Source: Gammaproteobacteria bacterium
Lineage (GTDB): Bacteria; Pseudomonadota; Gammaproteobacteria; Steroidobacterales; Woeseiaceae
Length of the DNA stretch: 43,216 bases
Direction of reading: 5' to 3'
Assembly: GCA_009937445.1 (NCBI GenBank)
Contig: JAACFM010000010.1
Coordinates: 1 to 43,216, forward strand
Shown in pieces: positions 12,406 through 21,549 of this stretch. The translations under genes were made by a program, and so were the position numbers. Positions within the stretch are counted from its first letter, which is position 1, and the number at the start of each line of letters is the position of its first letter. Below the pieces are notes generated by a model. That model saw only the letters and a list, made by a program, of their open reading frames with translations. It searched no databases and was not told the origin of the DNA.

Positions 12406-13502
12406 TCCAGCCGCTTCGTAAAGCGCTTGGCCGCGATCGTCATGGCGATCAGCGTGAAGCCAATCAAATAATAAAGATCCTTTGTGAGCTCACCGAGCGG
12501 TGCCTCGCGGAGCATGATACCGCGGGTTAGCCGGATGAAGTGCGTGGTTGGCAGAACCTCACCGATGTACTGAGCGACGACGGGCATGCCGTCGAATGGA
12601 AACATGAATCCCGACAACAGGATGGAGGGCATCAAGATGAACACGGTCATCTGCATCGCCTGGAATTGTGTGTTGGTCACCGTTGAAATCAATAATCCCA
12701 AAGCAAGATTGGCCGCGATGAAGGCCGACCCGGCGATGTACAGGTCCACAACGCTGCCACGAATCGGAACATCGAAGAGTAGCTGGCCGACGGCGAGAAT
12801 GATGGCCAACTGAAACAATCCGATGGCGATGTACGGTGTGACTTTGCCAATCATCAGTTCTGCTGAACTGACCGGCGTGTTGATCAACAGCTCAAGGTTG
12901 CCTCGCTCCCGCTCGCGAACGATAGCGACCGCGGTGAACAACATCATCGTCATCATGAGAATCACGCCCATCAGGCCCGGCACAATATTCACAGGCGTTC
13001 GTCGTTCAGGATTGTAGTAAGGCCGTATCTCTATCAGGTCCTGGCGCTGTTCACGAGCGGGCGCCGAGTCAAATGCGATGGGCATCGATCGCAGTCGATT
13101 GGCGACGCTCAGGATTGTCGGATCACTGCCATCGACCAGAATGTTTACGGCGGCCCGATTCTTATCGGCAACCCGGCGATCAAAGTCAGCCGGAATTAGC
13201 ACGCCTATCGAGATTTCACCGCGACGCAATAGCGACTCCAGCGCGTCGGCCGTTTCAACGGCTGCAATAATTCTGACGACTTGCGACGCCCGCAAGTCGG
13301 CCACGAATTGCTGCGACAGATGAGTTCCTGCCTGGTTGGCCACGGCTGTTTTCAGGTTGCGGACATCGGTATTGATGGCATAACCGAAAAGCAGAATTTG
13401 AATGATCGGCAGACCAAAGACCATGCCGAAGGTCAGTCTGTCCCGGCTCAGCTGAAGGACTTCTTTCTTGATGATTGCGCCGAGGCGCGACAACGACTTC
13501 AT
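12402..13502 (-). CDS. ABC-2 type transporter permease
   Basis: 366 residues: an N-terminal membrane helix (about 24-44, FGLPIIQILLFGYA), a large external domain (about 50-170), then five helices (about 175-360), as in the YbhR/YbhS/YhhJ family of drug- or lipid-export permeases. NIVPGLMGVILMMTMM and VRERERGNLELLINTPVSSAELMIGK are characteristic. It is the last gene of the tetR-hlyD-ATPase-permease operon, with its start overlapping the ATPase stop by four bases. Unlike E. coli cecR-ybhGFSR, which has two permeases, only one is present, so it would work as a homodimer. Confidence 0.92.
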   Translation of the reverse strand: MKSLSRLGAIIKKEVLQLSRDRLTFGMVFGLPIIQILLFGYAINTDVRNLKTAVANQAGTHLSQQFVADLRASQVVRIIAAVETADALESLLRRGEISIGVLIPADFDRRVADKNRAAVNILVDGSDPTILSVANRLRSMPIAFDSAPAREQRQDLIEIRPYYNPERRTPVNIVPGLMGVILMMTMMLFTAVAIVRERERGNLELLINTPVSSAELMIGKVTPYIAIGLFQLAIILAVGQLLFDVPIRGSVVDLYIAGSAFIAANLALGLLISTVTNTQFQAMQMTVFILMPSILLSGFMFPFDGMPVVAQYIGEVLPTTHFIRLTRGIMLREAPLGELTKDLYYLIGFTLIAMTIAAKRFTKRLD

Positions 13503-14440
13503 TGGCCGACCTCCCGAGGTTGCATCGTCACCGCGACAAAGACGTCTTCCAGCGACGGCGTGGCGATGGTCGTGTCGCCGGATACATTCTTACTGGCGAG
13601 CGCGTTGCTTACGATATCGATCGGGTTGGGGTAGCGTTCGGGAATGAGGACTCTAAGCCGCACACCGAGTTGGGTGACACTTGCGATTTCTGCTCGTCCG
13701 TCGATTGCCGCCTGAGCCGCGTACGGGTTGTCTGCAATGACTTCAACAATATGCATGCCGGTGGCCGCCTGTAACTCCTGCGGAGTACCGTCCGCTACCT
13801 TTACACCTCGATCGAGAATCGCCAATCGATGGCAGCGCTCGGCCTCATCCATGTAATGCGTTGACACCATGATTGTCGTGCCGGTCTCGGCAAGGCGAAA
13901 AAGATTGGCCCAGAAGTCGCGACGGCTCTGCGGGTCTACAGCGCTGGTCGGTTCGTCGAGCAGCAGTAATTCAGGGTGGTGTAGCACAGCACACGCAAGA
14001 GCGAGGCGCTGTTTTTGTCCGCCACTCATTGTTCCCGCAAGTTGTTTTCGTTGCGAAATGAGATCGTATTTCTCGACAAGATCATCGATGCGACGCTTTC
14101 TGTCCCTGGCTGGGTAGGAATATATTTCGGAAATGAACTTCAGGTTTTCCTGAACTGTCATGTCGCCGAATAGCGAAAACTTTTGCGTCATGTAGCCGAT
14201 TTTCGGCTTCAACAAATTGGCCTTACCCGGGATTTTGGTACCGAGGACGTCGGCAGTGCCGGACGTTGGTGTCAGCAAACCGCAGAGCATGCGGATGGTT
14301 GTCGATTTTCCGGACCCGTTGGGCCCCAGGAATCCGTAGATCTGTCCTCGCGGTACGTCCAGATCGAGGCGACTGACGGCACGCAGGTCGCCGAAGTGCT
14401 TGCTAAGCCCCCTGGATTCGATTGCGAATTGAGAAGACAT
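13499..14440 (-). CDS. ABC transporter ATP-binding protein
   Basis: 313 residues, one nucleotide-binding domain with Walker A GPNGSGKST, signature MSGGQKQRLALA, Walker B LLLLDEPTSAVD and switch His (STHYMDEAERC). It is the cytoplasmic motor for the permease encoded directly downstream and the HlyD-like lipoprotein encoded 2 bases upstream. It resembles the halves of YbhF. The C-terminal about 80 residues form the usual accessory domain of this exporter class. Substrate unknown; export of drugs or toxic compounds is likely from the TetR-controlled layout. Confidence 0.93.
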   Translation of the reverse strand: MSSQFAIESRGLSKHFGDLRAVSRLDLDVPRGQIYGFLGPNGSGKSTTIRMLCGLLTPTSGTADVLGTKIPGKANLLKPKIGYMTQKFSLFGDMTVQENLKFISEIYSYPARDRKRRIDDLVEKYDLISQRKQLAGTMSGGQKQRLALACAVLHHPELLLLDEPTSAVDPQSRRDFWANLFRLAETGTTIMVSTHYMDEAERCHRLAILDRGVKVADGTPQELQAATGMHIVEVIADNPYAAQAAIDGRAEIASVTQLGVRLRVLIPERYPNPIDIVSNALASKNVSGDTTIATPSLEDVFVAVTMQPREVGQ

Positions 14441-14442
14441 CG

Positions 14443-15396
14443 TTAGTCCAGATCAAATTCGACTTCGACGGGCACACCGTCAGGAAGGCGGTCACTTGCG
14501 CCGAGAATATCGACCTTAGCGACGTAACTCAGCCGACCCCGATCTCGTTCTGTTAACGCGTAATAGGGCGTAAACGCGGGTTCGTTTGCCACCCAGCGAA
14601 CCCGTCCTGAAAGCGGCGTGTCGAGGCCATCAACATGGATAAGTGCTGTGGTGCCAGGCCGTATCTGAACCCGCAGGTTTTCCGGTACATAGACGCGCGC
14701 ATGCGGTTGCTCTGCAGCAAGCACAATGATGACGGGCTGACCGACACCGGGTCGTTCCCCAAGTTCGAAAAGGCGGCTGTCGACCACGCCGTCCACAGGA
14801 GTGGAGATGACGTGGCGCTCGACGTCGATCCGGGCATTGTCACGCCTGGCGGCCGCCTGTTTGACGGCCTGTTCGGCCTGCGTAAGCTCCTCAATGGTCG
14901 TCCCGGCGAGCAACTCTTCGAGTTGCGCAAGTCGGAGTTTCAATGTGGCCTGGGCAGCGTCAAGTGCAGCATTCGCCCGGTCCAGCTCTTCTTCTGAAGC
15001 CAGTGCACGTTGATAGATTTCGGCGACACGGGCCTGTTCACTCTCGCGAAACCCAAGGTCCTGTGACGCGCCCTCAACCATCGCGCGACTTGCGGCGATT
15101 TGCTCTTGCCGAGGACCGCGGACCAGTTCATCCAGTCGTGCCCGGGCCTGCAGGTAAATCGCTTCAGCGTCAGCAAGGCGGCTTGTCGCCCTGGCGTCGT
15201 TCTGCCGCAGCAGTACCTGGTCTTTTTGTACGACAGACCCTTCGCTGACAACAATGTCGACGATGGCTTCACTAAATTCGGCGGTCAGTTCGATTCGATC
15301 GGATGCCAGTTCGCCAACAACACGATTGGTGTCTTCCGCCGGCCCACAGGCTGTCACCGTGCTGATTGCGATCAGGGCAATGAGACTTCGTTTCAT
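14443..15396 (-). CDS. HlyD-family periplasmic adaptor (predicted lipoprotein)
   Basis: 317 residues. A signal peptide ends in STVTAC-GP, a plausible lipobox, so the protein is probably anchored in the inner membrane. It has the adaptor plan: split biotinyl-lipoyl hairpin (SEGSVVQKDQVLLRQND and HVISTPVDGVVD), a long coiled coil between (about 75-190) and a C-terminal beta-barrel. It closely follows YbhG/YhiI-type adaptors that link ABC exporters to an outer-membrane channel; no TolC-like gene is in the window. A GGAG ribosome site overlaps the end of tetR, 13 bases upstream. Confidence 0.9.
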   Translation of the reverse strand: MKRSLIALIAISTVTACGPAEDTNRVVGELASDRIELTAEFSEAIVDIVVSEGSVVQKDQVLLRQNDARATSRLADAEAIYLQARARLDELVRGPRQEQIAASRAMVEGASQDLGFRESEQARVAEIYQRALASEEELDRANAALDAAQATLKLRLAQLEELLAGTTIEELTQAEQAVKQAAARRDNARIDVERHVISTPVDGVVDSRLFELGERPGVGQPVIIVLAAEQPHARVYVPENLRVQIRPGTTALIHVDGLDTPLSGRVRWVANEPAFTPYYALTERDRGRLSYVAKVDILGASDRLPDGVPVEVEFDLD

Positions 15397-15409
15397 TGTT
15401 TTGCTCCAC

Positions 15410-16018
15410 TCACGCCTTGATGTGCGTGAGTATCATGTCTATCTGGGTTGCAATGAGTGTGTCGGTATCCAGCTGTTTGTCTTTGAAAATAATTCCCCAA
15501 ATGATGGACAGCATGACGGGTGCGAGAATCAGATGAGGCAAGTCCGATACCGAGCTTTGGCGAAATTCGCCTCGATCGACGCCCCGTTTAACGAATGCCG
15601 ATATCGCAGCCAGCCCTTTGGCGACCACGTTTTCGTAGTAGTAGTCCACCAGATCAGGATGTCGTGGCCCTTCGGCAATGAGTAAACGAATAACGATCGC
15701 GACCGGTGATCCTGGGATTTTTTGTAGAAACGACAGCAGCGGTCCGCGTATGAAGTTGTCCGAAGAGAGCTCGGTGGTTTCAACGTTCTCGATCAGGCGG
15801 TCGACGCGTCGAATGACGACACTTTTCACGACGGCTTTGAAGAGTTCTTCCTTGGTCTTGAAGTAGAGATACAAAAGGCCCTTGCTAACACCGGCCCGCT
15901 TTGCGACATCGTCGACCCGCGTCGCTGCAAAACCTTTCTCTGCAAAGGCATCAAACGCCGCAGCGGTGATCTCCTTTGGCCGGTCTTCCTTGCGGCGACG
16001 GTAGCGCGGTTCGGTCAT
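15410..16018 (-). CDS. TetR-family repressor of the ABC efflux operon
   Basis: 202 residues from ATG 16018 (AAAGG ribosome site); a longer frame to 16078 would run through the promoter and operator, so I reject it. The N-terminal helix-turn-helix reads ITAAAFDAFAEKGFAATRVDDV with VSKGLLYLYFKTKEEL, and the ligand-binding C-terminal domain contains a proline/glycine break and a membrane-like VSDLPHLILAPVMLSIIWG. It is the first gene of the operon and probably represses itself and the exporter through the palindrome at 16043-16064, with release by a transported compound. Similar in layout to E. coli cecR (ybiH). Confidence 0.92.
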   Translation of the reverse strand: MTEPRYRRRKEDRPKEITAAAFDAFAEKGFAATRVDDVAKRAGVSKGLLYLYFKTKEELFKAVVKSVVIRRVDRLIENVETTELSSDNFIRGPLLSFLQKIPGSPVAIVIRLLIAEGPRHPDLVDYYYENVVAKGLAAISAFVKRGVDRGEFRQSSVSDLPHLILAPVMLSIIWGIIFKDKQLDTDTLIATQIDMILTHIKA

Positions 16019-16042
16019 GACGATGCCTTTAATGACTCCAGG

Positions 16043-16078
16043 GTCAGTAAGTATAGTTAATGACCGAGTAGTCAGCAA
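16043..16078 (-). promoter_or_regulatory. tetR promoter with overlapping operator
   Basis: On the minus strand, TTGCTG (-35, 16078-16073) and TATACT (-10, 16055-16050) are 17 bases apart. A 22-bp near-perfect palindrome at 16043-16064 (18 of 22 positions symmetric; outer arms GTCA and TGAC) covers the -10, 25 bases upstream of the tetR ATG. This is the expected site for TetR autorepression. Confidence 0.7.
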
Positions 16079-16104
16079 GTGATGGGCGTCGCATATTTCG
16101 TCGA

Positions 16105-16941
16105 ATGCTGCATAATTCGCGCATGTTCACGTACATCGACCCCACAATCCGCCAACGCCTGACCGAACAGGGCACACTTTTTCAAATCGATCGAGACGGA
16201 GTACGCGTCGAGGCGGAAAAGGCGTCTCCACGCGGTTCCACGATCAGTATTCTCGGACCCATTCCGCTGCCGCTGCAGCTTTGCGATACGCACGTCGACG
16301 TGGAGTGGTATGCGTGCGTTCGAAATACCGAATTGGGCAAGATCGAGGAACTTGCTGACGATCTTCGCGAGCAAAATAGTCAGGCGTCTTTTGCGACGCT
16401 AGCGTCATTCATGGCGGTCAACAGTGTATTGGTGGTCGGGGATCCTGCGACCTGGCGTGACCCACTGGTTCGTGTGCATTCAAGTTGTATGACCGGCGAC
16501 ATTTTCGGTTCCGAGCGCTGTGAGTGTGGCCCGCAAATGCAGACAGCGCTCAAGCGCATCCAGGATGACGAGCAGGGCGGTCTGGTGATCTACATGTCCG
16601 GGCACGAAGGCCGTGGAATAGGTTTGTGGGCGAAAGCGGCAACGTATCTGCTGCAGGACGCTGGTGAAGACACTTACCAGGCAAATCGTTCATTGGGTCT
16701 GCCGGACGACTCGCGTGACTTTGGCGATGCTGCGGTATTGCTCAAGTATTTTGTTGACGGTCAGCCGTTTCGACTATTGACCAATAATCCCAAAAAAGTC
16801 GACGACCTGACGGCATGCGGACTTGGCGACATTACCCGCGTGAAGCATGTCACAGGCGTCACCGACAGCAATCGCCGATATCTGACAGCCAAAAAGGGCT
16901 GGGGGCACAAGCTCGACAACGAAGACCTCGACTCAGAGTGA
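16105..16941 (+). CDS. ribA: GTP cyclohydrolase II
   Basis: First step of riboflavin synthesis: opens GTP to a diaminopyrimidine, releasing formate and pyrophosphate. Of 278 residues, the core (about 108-275) matches RibA: zinc ligands C128, C139 and C141 in HSSCMTGDIFGSERCEC, loop HEGRGIGL, Y181 and R204 at the spacing of E. coli Y105 and R128, and LLTNNPKKVDDL. The N-terminal about 100 residues are extra compared with E. coli RibA (196 aa), but there is no DHBP synthase domain. The start could also be ATG 16123; neither has a good ribosome site. Its stop abuts the stop of queF, which is convergent. Confidence 0.9.
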   Translation: MLHNSRMFTYIDPTIRQRLTEQGTLFQIDRDGVRVEAEKASPRGSTISILGPIPLPLQLCDTHVDVEWYACVRNTELGKIEELADDLREQNSQASFATLASFMAVNSVLVVGDPATWRDPLVRVHSSCMTGDIFGSERCECGPQMQTALKRIQDDEQGGLVIYMSGHEGRGIGLWAKAATYLLQDAGEDTYQANRSLGLPDDSRDFGDAAVLLKYFVDGQPFRLLTNNPKKVDDLTACGLGDITRVKHVTGVTDSNRRYLTAKKGWGHKLDNEDLDSE

Positions 16942-17757
16942 CTATTGACGCCAGAGACGCGTGTTCTCGGCCGTCTGCTGGAAATTACTGCGAAACGGGT
17001 TGATGTCGATGCCGCCGCGGCGCTGATAGCGCGCATGAATAGTCAGTTTTTCCGGTCTGCAGCGGGTCAGGATGTCTACAAACATGCGTTCTACGCAGGC
17101 TTCGTGAAAATCGCTGTGTTCGCGAAACGATACGATGTACTGCAGTAAAGACGCCGGATCGATTCGCGGGCCGCGATAGTGAATCGCAATACTGCCGCTG
17201 TCCGGTTGTCCAGTGACCGGACACAAACTGCGCAACAGGTGGCTGTATACGTCTTCTTCAGCATCCCTGTCCGGGTCGATCACCAAAAGCGCAGCGTCGA
17301 CGTCCCAGTTTGTGCAGGTCACGGGTAGCGTATCCAGACAGAGTCCTGGCAGTTGTGCAATGACCTTAGCATCGGTCTCCGCGGGCATCTGCACGTCGAC
17401 AGTGACGTCTCTGCCGGCGCATTGGCGGAGATCGTCGGCGATCAATTGCGCAACTTCGGCGGCATTGTTGAAGCGACTCATCGCGAACGAATTCAAATAC
17501 AATTTGAGCGATTTCGATTCGATCAGATGCGGCGAATCCGCCGGAATACTGATTACTGCTGTGGCGGCAACGGGCAGGTCTCCCGGGCCCAGCCAGGTCA
17601 GTTCCCAAGCGTTCCAGAGGTCAGCACCATAAAACGGAAGCGGTCCCGACAGGAAAGGCGCCCGGCCCTCACTGCGACGGATGGGACACAGCAAGTCAGG
17701 TTGGTATTGACTCGGATAGCCGGTTTCCCGGCCCAACGGCAGCGTACGGTCTGTCAC
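16942..17757 (-). CDS. queF: NADPH-dependent 7-cyano-7-deazaguanine (preQ0) reductase
   Basis: Reduces the nitrile of preQ0 to preQ1 on the way to queuosine in tRNA. 271 residues, the long, two-repeat QueF type. The motif ESKSLKLYLNS (80-90) is the NADPH-binding signature of QueF. C179 in LCPVTGQPDSGS is the thioimide-forming cysteine, and D186 is the partner acid seven residues later, as in E. coli QueF. It begins at a GTG (17757-17755) without a strong ribosome site. It is tail-to-tail with ribA with no intergenic base; the two use GTP-derived substrates, but there is no direct pathway link between them. Confidence 0.94.
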   Translation of the reverse strand: MTDRTLPLGRETGYPSQYQPDLLCPIRRSEGRAPFLSGPLPFYGADLWNAWELTWLGPGDLPVAATAVISIPADSPHLIESKSLKLYLNSFAMSRFNNAAEVAQLIADDLRQCAGRDVTVDVQMPAETDAKVIAQLPGLCLDTLPVTCTNWDVDAALLVIDPDRDAEEDVYSHLLRSLCPVTGQPDSGSIAIHYRGPRIDPASLLQYIVSFREHSDFHEACVERMFVDILTRCRPEKLTIHARYQRRGGIDINPFRSNFQQTAENTRLWRQ

Positions 17758-17901
17758 GACAATTAAAGGGTCCAGAGTATTGATTCATGAGTATATTGCA
17801 GCATTAGGAGATGGAATTGCTGAAATCTTGTGTAAAATACCCAGCCTTTTCCGTGCCCCTTCATTTTCACCTAACTCTCGCTTAGAACGGAGTGCTGTTC
17901 C

Positions 17902-18735
17902 ATGTGTCCTGCAGAAGATATATCCGGTACCGACCGTGGTTACGTCATTCCCATTGGCGGCGCCGAAGAAAAATTAAATAATCCGGCGATTCTCGACCGT
18001 TTTGTCGAGGTGTGCGGTGGTCTGGATGCCCGTATCGGCATAATCCCAACGGCGTCCGAGTTGGAAGATACGGGTCGAAACTACGAAAAATTGTTTCGCA
18101 AAATCGGCGTCAAGCACGCCCGTGTATTGCCATTCATTACGCGTGAAGATTGCCAGAACGGCGTCGACGTTGATTACATCGACAAATGCGATGGCGTGTT
18201 TATGACCGGTGGTAATCAGCTGCGACTATCAACGACGCTCGGCGGGACCAAAGTCGCGCAACTCATTCGTCGCCGCAATGCCGAAGGCATGCACGTTGCC
18301 GGAACATCGGCCGGTGCTGCTTTCATGCCGGAACACATGATCGCCGGCGGTTCTGAAGGCAGTACTCCAAGCCCGGACATGGTGACCATGGCGCCGGGCC
18401 TGGGATTGACGAATGCATTCATCATCGATCAGCACTTTCGTCAACGCGACCGATTGGGCAGACTGTTGACTGCGCTTGCTTACAATCCGTTTGCCGTCGG
18501 CATTGGACTCGACGAGGACACGGCTGCGTTCATTCGGCCTGGTGACGAACTGGAAGTGGTTGGCAGCGGCGGTATTACCGTGATCGATCCGACGCACCTG
18601 AGCTATTCGTCAATGGACAGAGCACGCAAAGGCGAACCGGTTAGTTTGATCGATGTGACGCTGCATATCCTGGTGTCAGGCGGACGGTTCGATATAACAA
18701 CGCGCGAGGCCCACGCTGCCGAGCAAGGCGCATAA
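17902..18735 (+). CDS. cphB: Cyanophycinase
   Basis: A serine protease-like exopeptidase that cuts cyanophycin into beta-Asp-Arg dipeptides. 277 residues, the usual length. Nucleophile S136 in AGTSAGAA, H178 (DQHFRQRDR) and E205 keep the same spacing as the Synechocystis CphB triad (132, 174, 201). The oxyanion/binding motif FMTGGNQLRL is present. No signal peptide is seen, so it acts in the cytoplasm on the cell's own polymer. GGAG lies 9 bases before the ATG. It is the first gene of cphB-cphA-Mur ligase, 18 bases before cphA. No isoaspartyl dipeptidase, needed to finish degradation, is in the window. Confidence 0.96.
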   Translation: MCPAEDISGTDRGYVIPIGGAEEKLNNPAILDRFVEVCGGLDARIGIIPTASELEDTGRNYEKLFRKIGVKHARVLPFITREDCQNGVDVDYIDKCDGVFMTGGNQLRLSTTLGGTKVAQLIRRRNAEGMHVAGTSAGAAFMPEHMIAGGSEGSTPSPDMVTMAPGLGLTNAFIIDQHFRQRDRLGRLLTALAYNPFAVGIGLDEDTAAFIRPGDELEVVGSGGITVIDPTHLSYSSMDRARKGEPVSLIDVTLHILVSGGRFDITTREAHAAEQGA

Positions 18736-18753
18736 TAAAGACAGGTTTCAGTC

Positions 18754-21540
18754 ATGAAAATCGAAAGTACCAATGTTTATGTCGGCCCAAACATGTTTGC
18801 GCGATTCCCCGTCATTCGGCACGTGCTGGATCTCGGCGTGCTCGAAGAGTGGCCTACAGGGCGACTGGGTGAAGAGTTTATCGGCCCATTGCTTGAGGTA
18901 CTGCCCGGGTTGCACGAACACGGTTGTTCCTACAGGGAATCGGGTGGTTTCGTGCGTCGCTTGCGTGAGGGAGAAGGCACCTGGCTCGGTCATGTCATGG
19001 AACACGTTGCGATCGAGCTGCAAAACGTCGCTGGCTCGGACGTCACGTTCGGTCGGACGCGCTCTATTGATGGGCAGCCTGGCAAATACAACATGGTTTT
19101 TCAGTACAAGGATGCAACGGTAGGGCGTGAAGCGTCTGAGCTGGCTCTCAATCTCATTCACAGCTTGCTGCCGGCCGAAATTTCGTCGCAAGACGCTCCT
19201 GGTGATGATTGGGACTTCACCGATGCGCGCGACCGATTCATTCGCTTTGCCCAGCGACGCGAGTTCGGACCCAGTACAGCGTCCCTCGTAAAAGCAGCGG
19301 AAGAGCGTGATATTCCATGGCTGCGCCTGAATCGCTACAGCCTGGTGCAGTTTGGGCAGGGCCGCTACCAACAGCGAATTCAAGCGACCACAACGACGCG
19401 GACGAGCAACATCGCCGTCGAACTGGCCAGTGATAAAGAAGAAACCAACAGCATCCTGCGCGATCTCGGATTGCCGGTACCCAAACAGCTTATGGTGCGC
19501 AGCAAACAGGACGCGGTTCGCGCCGCACGACGAATTGGATTCCCGGTTGTAACGAAACCTTTGGACGGCAACCACGGCCGTGGTGTTGCCATCAATCTCA
19601 GAACGGATGAGGAAGTCGAAACCGGATTTGAGAAAGCCGTCGAACACGGACGGACGATCATTGTCGAAAGTTATATCGAGGGTTTTGATCACCGCATCCT
19701 GATCGTGGACGGTGAGCTTGTCGCCGCCGCAAAACGGGTTCCCGGTCACGTGGTCGGTGATGGCAAGCAGTCAATTGAGCAACTTGTCGATAAGGTGAAT
19801 GAAGACCCACGTCGCGGCGTAGGACACGAGAAAGTGCTGACGCGACTGGAATTCGATCATCAGGCAGAGCGCCTGCTGGCGAAGCTTGGTTATGATCGCG
19901 ACACAGTTCCTGCCGACGGCGAAGAGGTCTTCCTGCGCTCAACTGCCAATTTGTCGACCGGCGGTACCGCGATCGATGTAACTGATGTGATACATCCGGA
20001 TAATCGCGAGATGGCCATACGCGCTATCAAAGCAATCGGCCTCGATATAGGCGGCGTTGATTTTCTGACCCGGGATATTACAGAGTCTTATCGTGAGGCC
20101 GGTGGCGGTATTTGCGAAGTCAACGCGGGACCGGGTTTCAGAATGCACGTTGCACCGAGTGAAGGAACGCCACGTGATGTAGCTGGACCGGTCATCGACA
20201 TGCTGTTTCCGCCCGAGTCGCCCAGCCGGATTCCTATTGCGGCAGTGACAGGAACCAATGGCAAAACGACAACGTCTCGCATGTTGGCGCACATCCTGAA
20301 GATGGCCGGTCGAACAGTCGGCTTCACCTCGACAGATGGTGTCTATATCGACGGTAACCTCAGCGTACCCGGCGATATGACCGGACCAGTTTCGGCCCAC
20401 ATGATATTGCGGGATCCATCCGTGGATGCGGCAGTTATGGAGACGGCTCGAGGCGGTATATTGCGCAGCGGTCTTGGGTTCCAGTCCTGCAATGTCGCTG
20501 CCTGCATAAACGTCTCAGCCGACCATCTTGGCCTGCGCGGCATCGACACGCTGGAGCAACTGGCGGAAGTGAAACGCGTGCCCATTGAGATTGCGACAGA
20601 TGCAGCGGTACTCAATGCGGACGATGCTCTTTGCCTGCAAATGGCAGACTACACCGACGCTGAAAAACTCAGCTATGTCACGATGAACCCGGCGCACCCG
20701 CTGGTGAAACAGCACATCCAGGCAGGCGGTCAGGCGTTTGTACTCGAACAGGGAATGAATGGTCACCTGATCTCGATCTATGACAACGAAACCCATACGC
20801 CGCTCGTATGGACGCACCTGATTCCGGCAACGATCGAAGGCCGGGCGCTGCACAATGTGCAGAACGCGATGTTCGCTGCTGCGCTGGCGTACAACATGAA
20901 CATCGGACTTGAAGATATTCGCCATGGATTACGGACCTTTGACTCGTCGTTCTTCCAGGCACCCGGCCGTATGAATATTTACGACGAGCATCCGTTCCGC
21001 GTCATTCTGGATTACGCGCACAATCCTGCGGCAGTCCGCGCGATGTGTGGACTGGTGGATCGCTTCGATGTTGAAGGTAAGAGAATAGTGGTCTTGGCTG
21101 CGCCGGGTGATCGCCGCGATGAAGACATCCGTGAGATCGCCAAGATCGCTGCTGGTCATTTCGATCACTTTATCTGTCGATGCGATGATGGCCGCCGCGG
21201 ACGGGGTGAAGATGAAGTCGCTGTGATGATGAAGAACAAGTTGCTGGAAGAGGGTATCTCTGCTGATCAGATTGATGTGATCCCCAATGAGCAGGAAGCG
21301 GTTTCCAGAGCGTTGGAGATGGCAGAGTCCGGCGATTTGATTCTCGTGCTGGGTGACCACATCAAACGTACCTGGAAGCAGATTATTTATTTCAACGCCG
21401 GCGCACATGCCGAAGACACTACAAAGAAGGTGACCGCAGCGATCGATCTGCCTGATACCGGTGGTTTCCAAATGGACAGCGATATGGAGATCATTAGCGA
21501 TGAACGCGGTGTTCGAATCGCTCGGGAAGAAAGCGACTAG
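18754..21540 (+). CDS. cphA: Cyanophycin synthetase
   Basis: Makes cyanophycin, a poly-Asp backbone with Arg on each beta-carboxyl, by two ATP-dependent ligations. 928 residues: N domain (about 1-165; GHVMEHVAIELQNV), ATP-grasp domain (about 210-480; KPLDGNHGRGVAIN, ICEVNAGPGFRMH), which adds Asp, and a Mur-ligase-like domain (about 490-905) with P-loop T499-GTNGKTTT and AHNPAA (about 754), which adds Arg. All three modules are intact. It is slightly longer than the cyanobacterial enzyme (about 870). It lies between cphB and a second Mur-like gene 9 bases downstream, so synthesis and breakdown genes share one transcript. Confidence 0.97.
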   Translation: MKIESTNVYVGPNMFARFPVIRHVLDLGVLEEWPTGRLGEEFIGPLLEVLPGLHEHGCSYRESGGFVRRLREGEGTWLGHVMEHVAIELQNVAGSDVTFGRTRSIDGQPGKYNMVFQYKDATVGREASELALNLIHSLLPAEISSQDAPGDDWDFTDARDRFIRFAQRREFGPSTASLVKAAEERDIPWLRLNRYSLVQFGQGRYQQRIQATTTTRTSNIAVELASDKEETNSILRDLGLPVPKQLMVRSKQDAVRAARRIGFPVVTKPLDGNHGRGVAINLRTDEEVETGFEKAVEHGRTIIVESYIEGFDHRILIVDGELVAAAKRVPGHVVGDGKQSIEQLVDKVNEDPRRGVGHEKVLTRLEFDHQAERLLAKLGYDRDTVPADGEEVFLRSTANLSTGGTAIDVTDVIHPDNREMAIRAIKAIGLDIGGVDFLTRDITESYREAGGGICEVNAGPGFRMHVAPSEGTPRDVAGPVIDMLFPPESPSRIPIAAVTGTNGKTTTSRMLAHILKMAGRTVGFTSTDGVYIDGNLSVPGDMTGPVSAHMILRDPSVDAAVMETARGGILRSGLGFQSCNVAACINVSADHLGLRGIDTLEQLAEVKRVPIEIATDAAVLNADDALCLQMADYTDAEKLSYVTMNPAHPLVKQHIQAGGQAFVLEQGMNGHLISIYDNETHTPLVWTHLIPATIEGRALHNVQNAMFAAALAYNMNIGLEDIRHGLRTFDSSFFQAPGRMNIYDEHPFRVILDYAHNPAAVRAMCGLVDRFDVEGKRIVVLAAPGDRRDEDIREIAKIAAGHFDHFICRCDDGRRGRGEDEVAVMMKNKLLEEGISADQIDVIPNEQEAVSRALEMAESGDLILVLGDHIKRTWKQIIYFNAGAHAEDTTKKVTAAIDLPDTGGFQMDSDMEIISDERGVRIAREESD

Positions 21541-21549
21541 GTTCGCGCC

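Noticed and set aside
16939-16944. Functional link between ribA and queF because both use GTP-derived compounds
   Set aside because: PreQ0 comes from GTP cyclohydrolase I, not II; the adjacency is convergent and gives no co-expression.
18748-19749. 333-codon minus-strand frame opposite cphA, and several shorter ones
   Set aside because: They are antisense to a complete, conserved cphA and show no domain or ribosome site.
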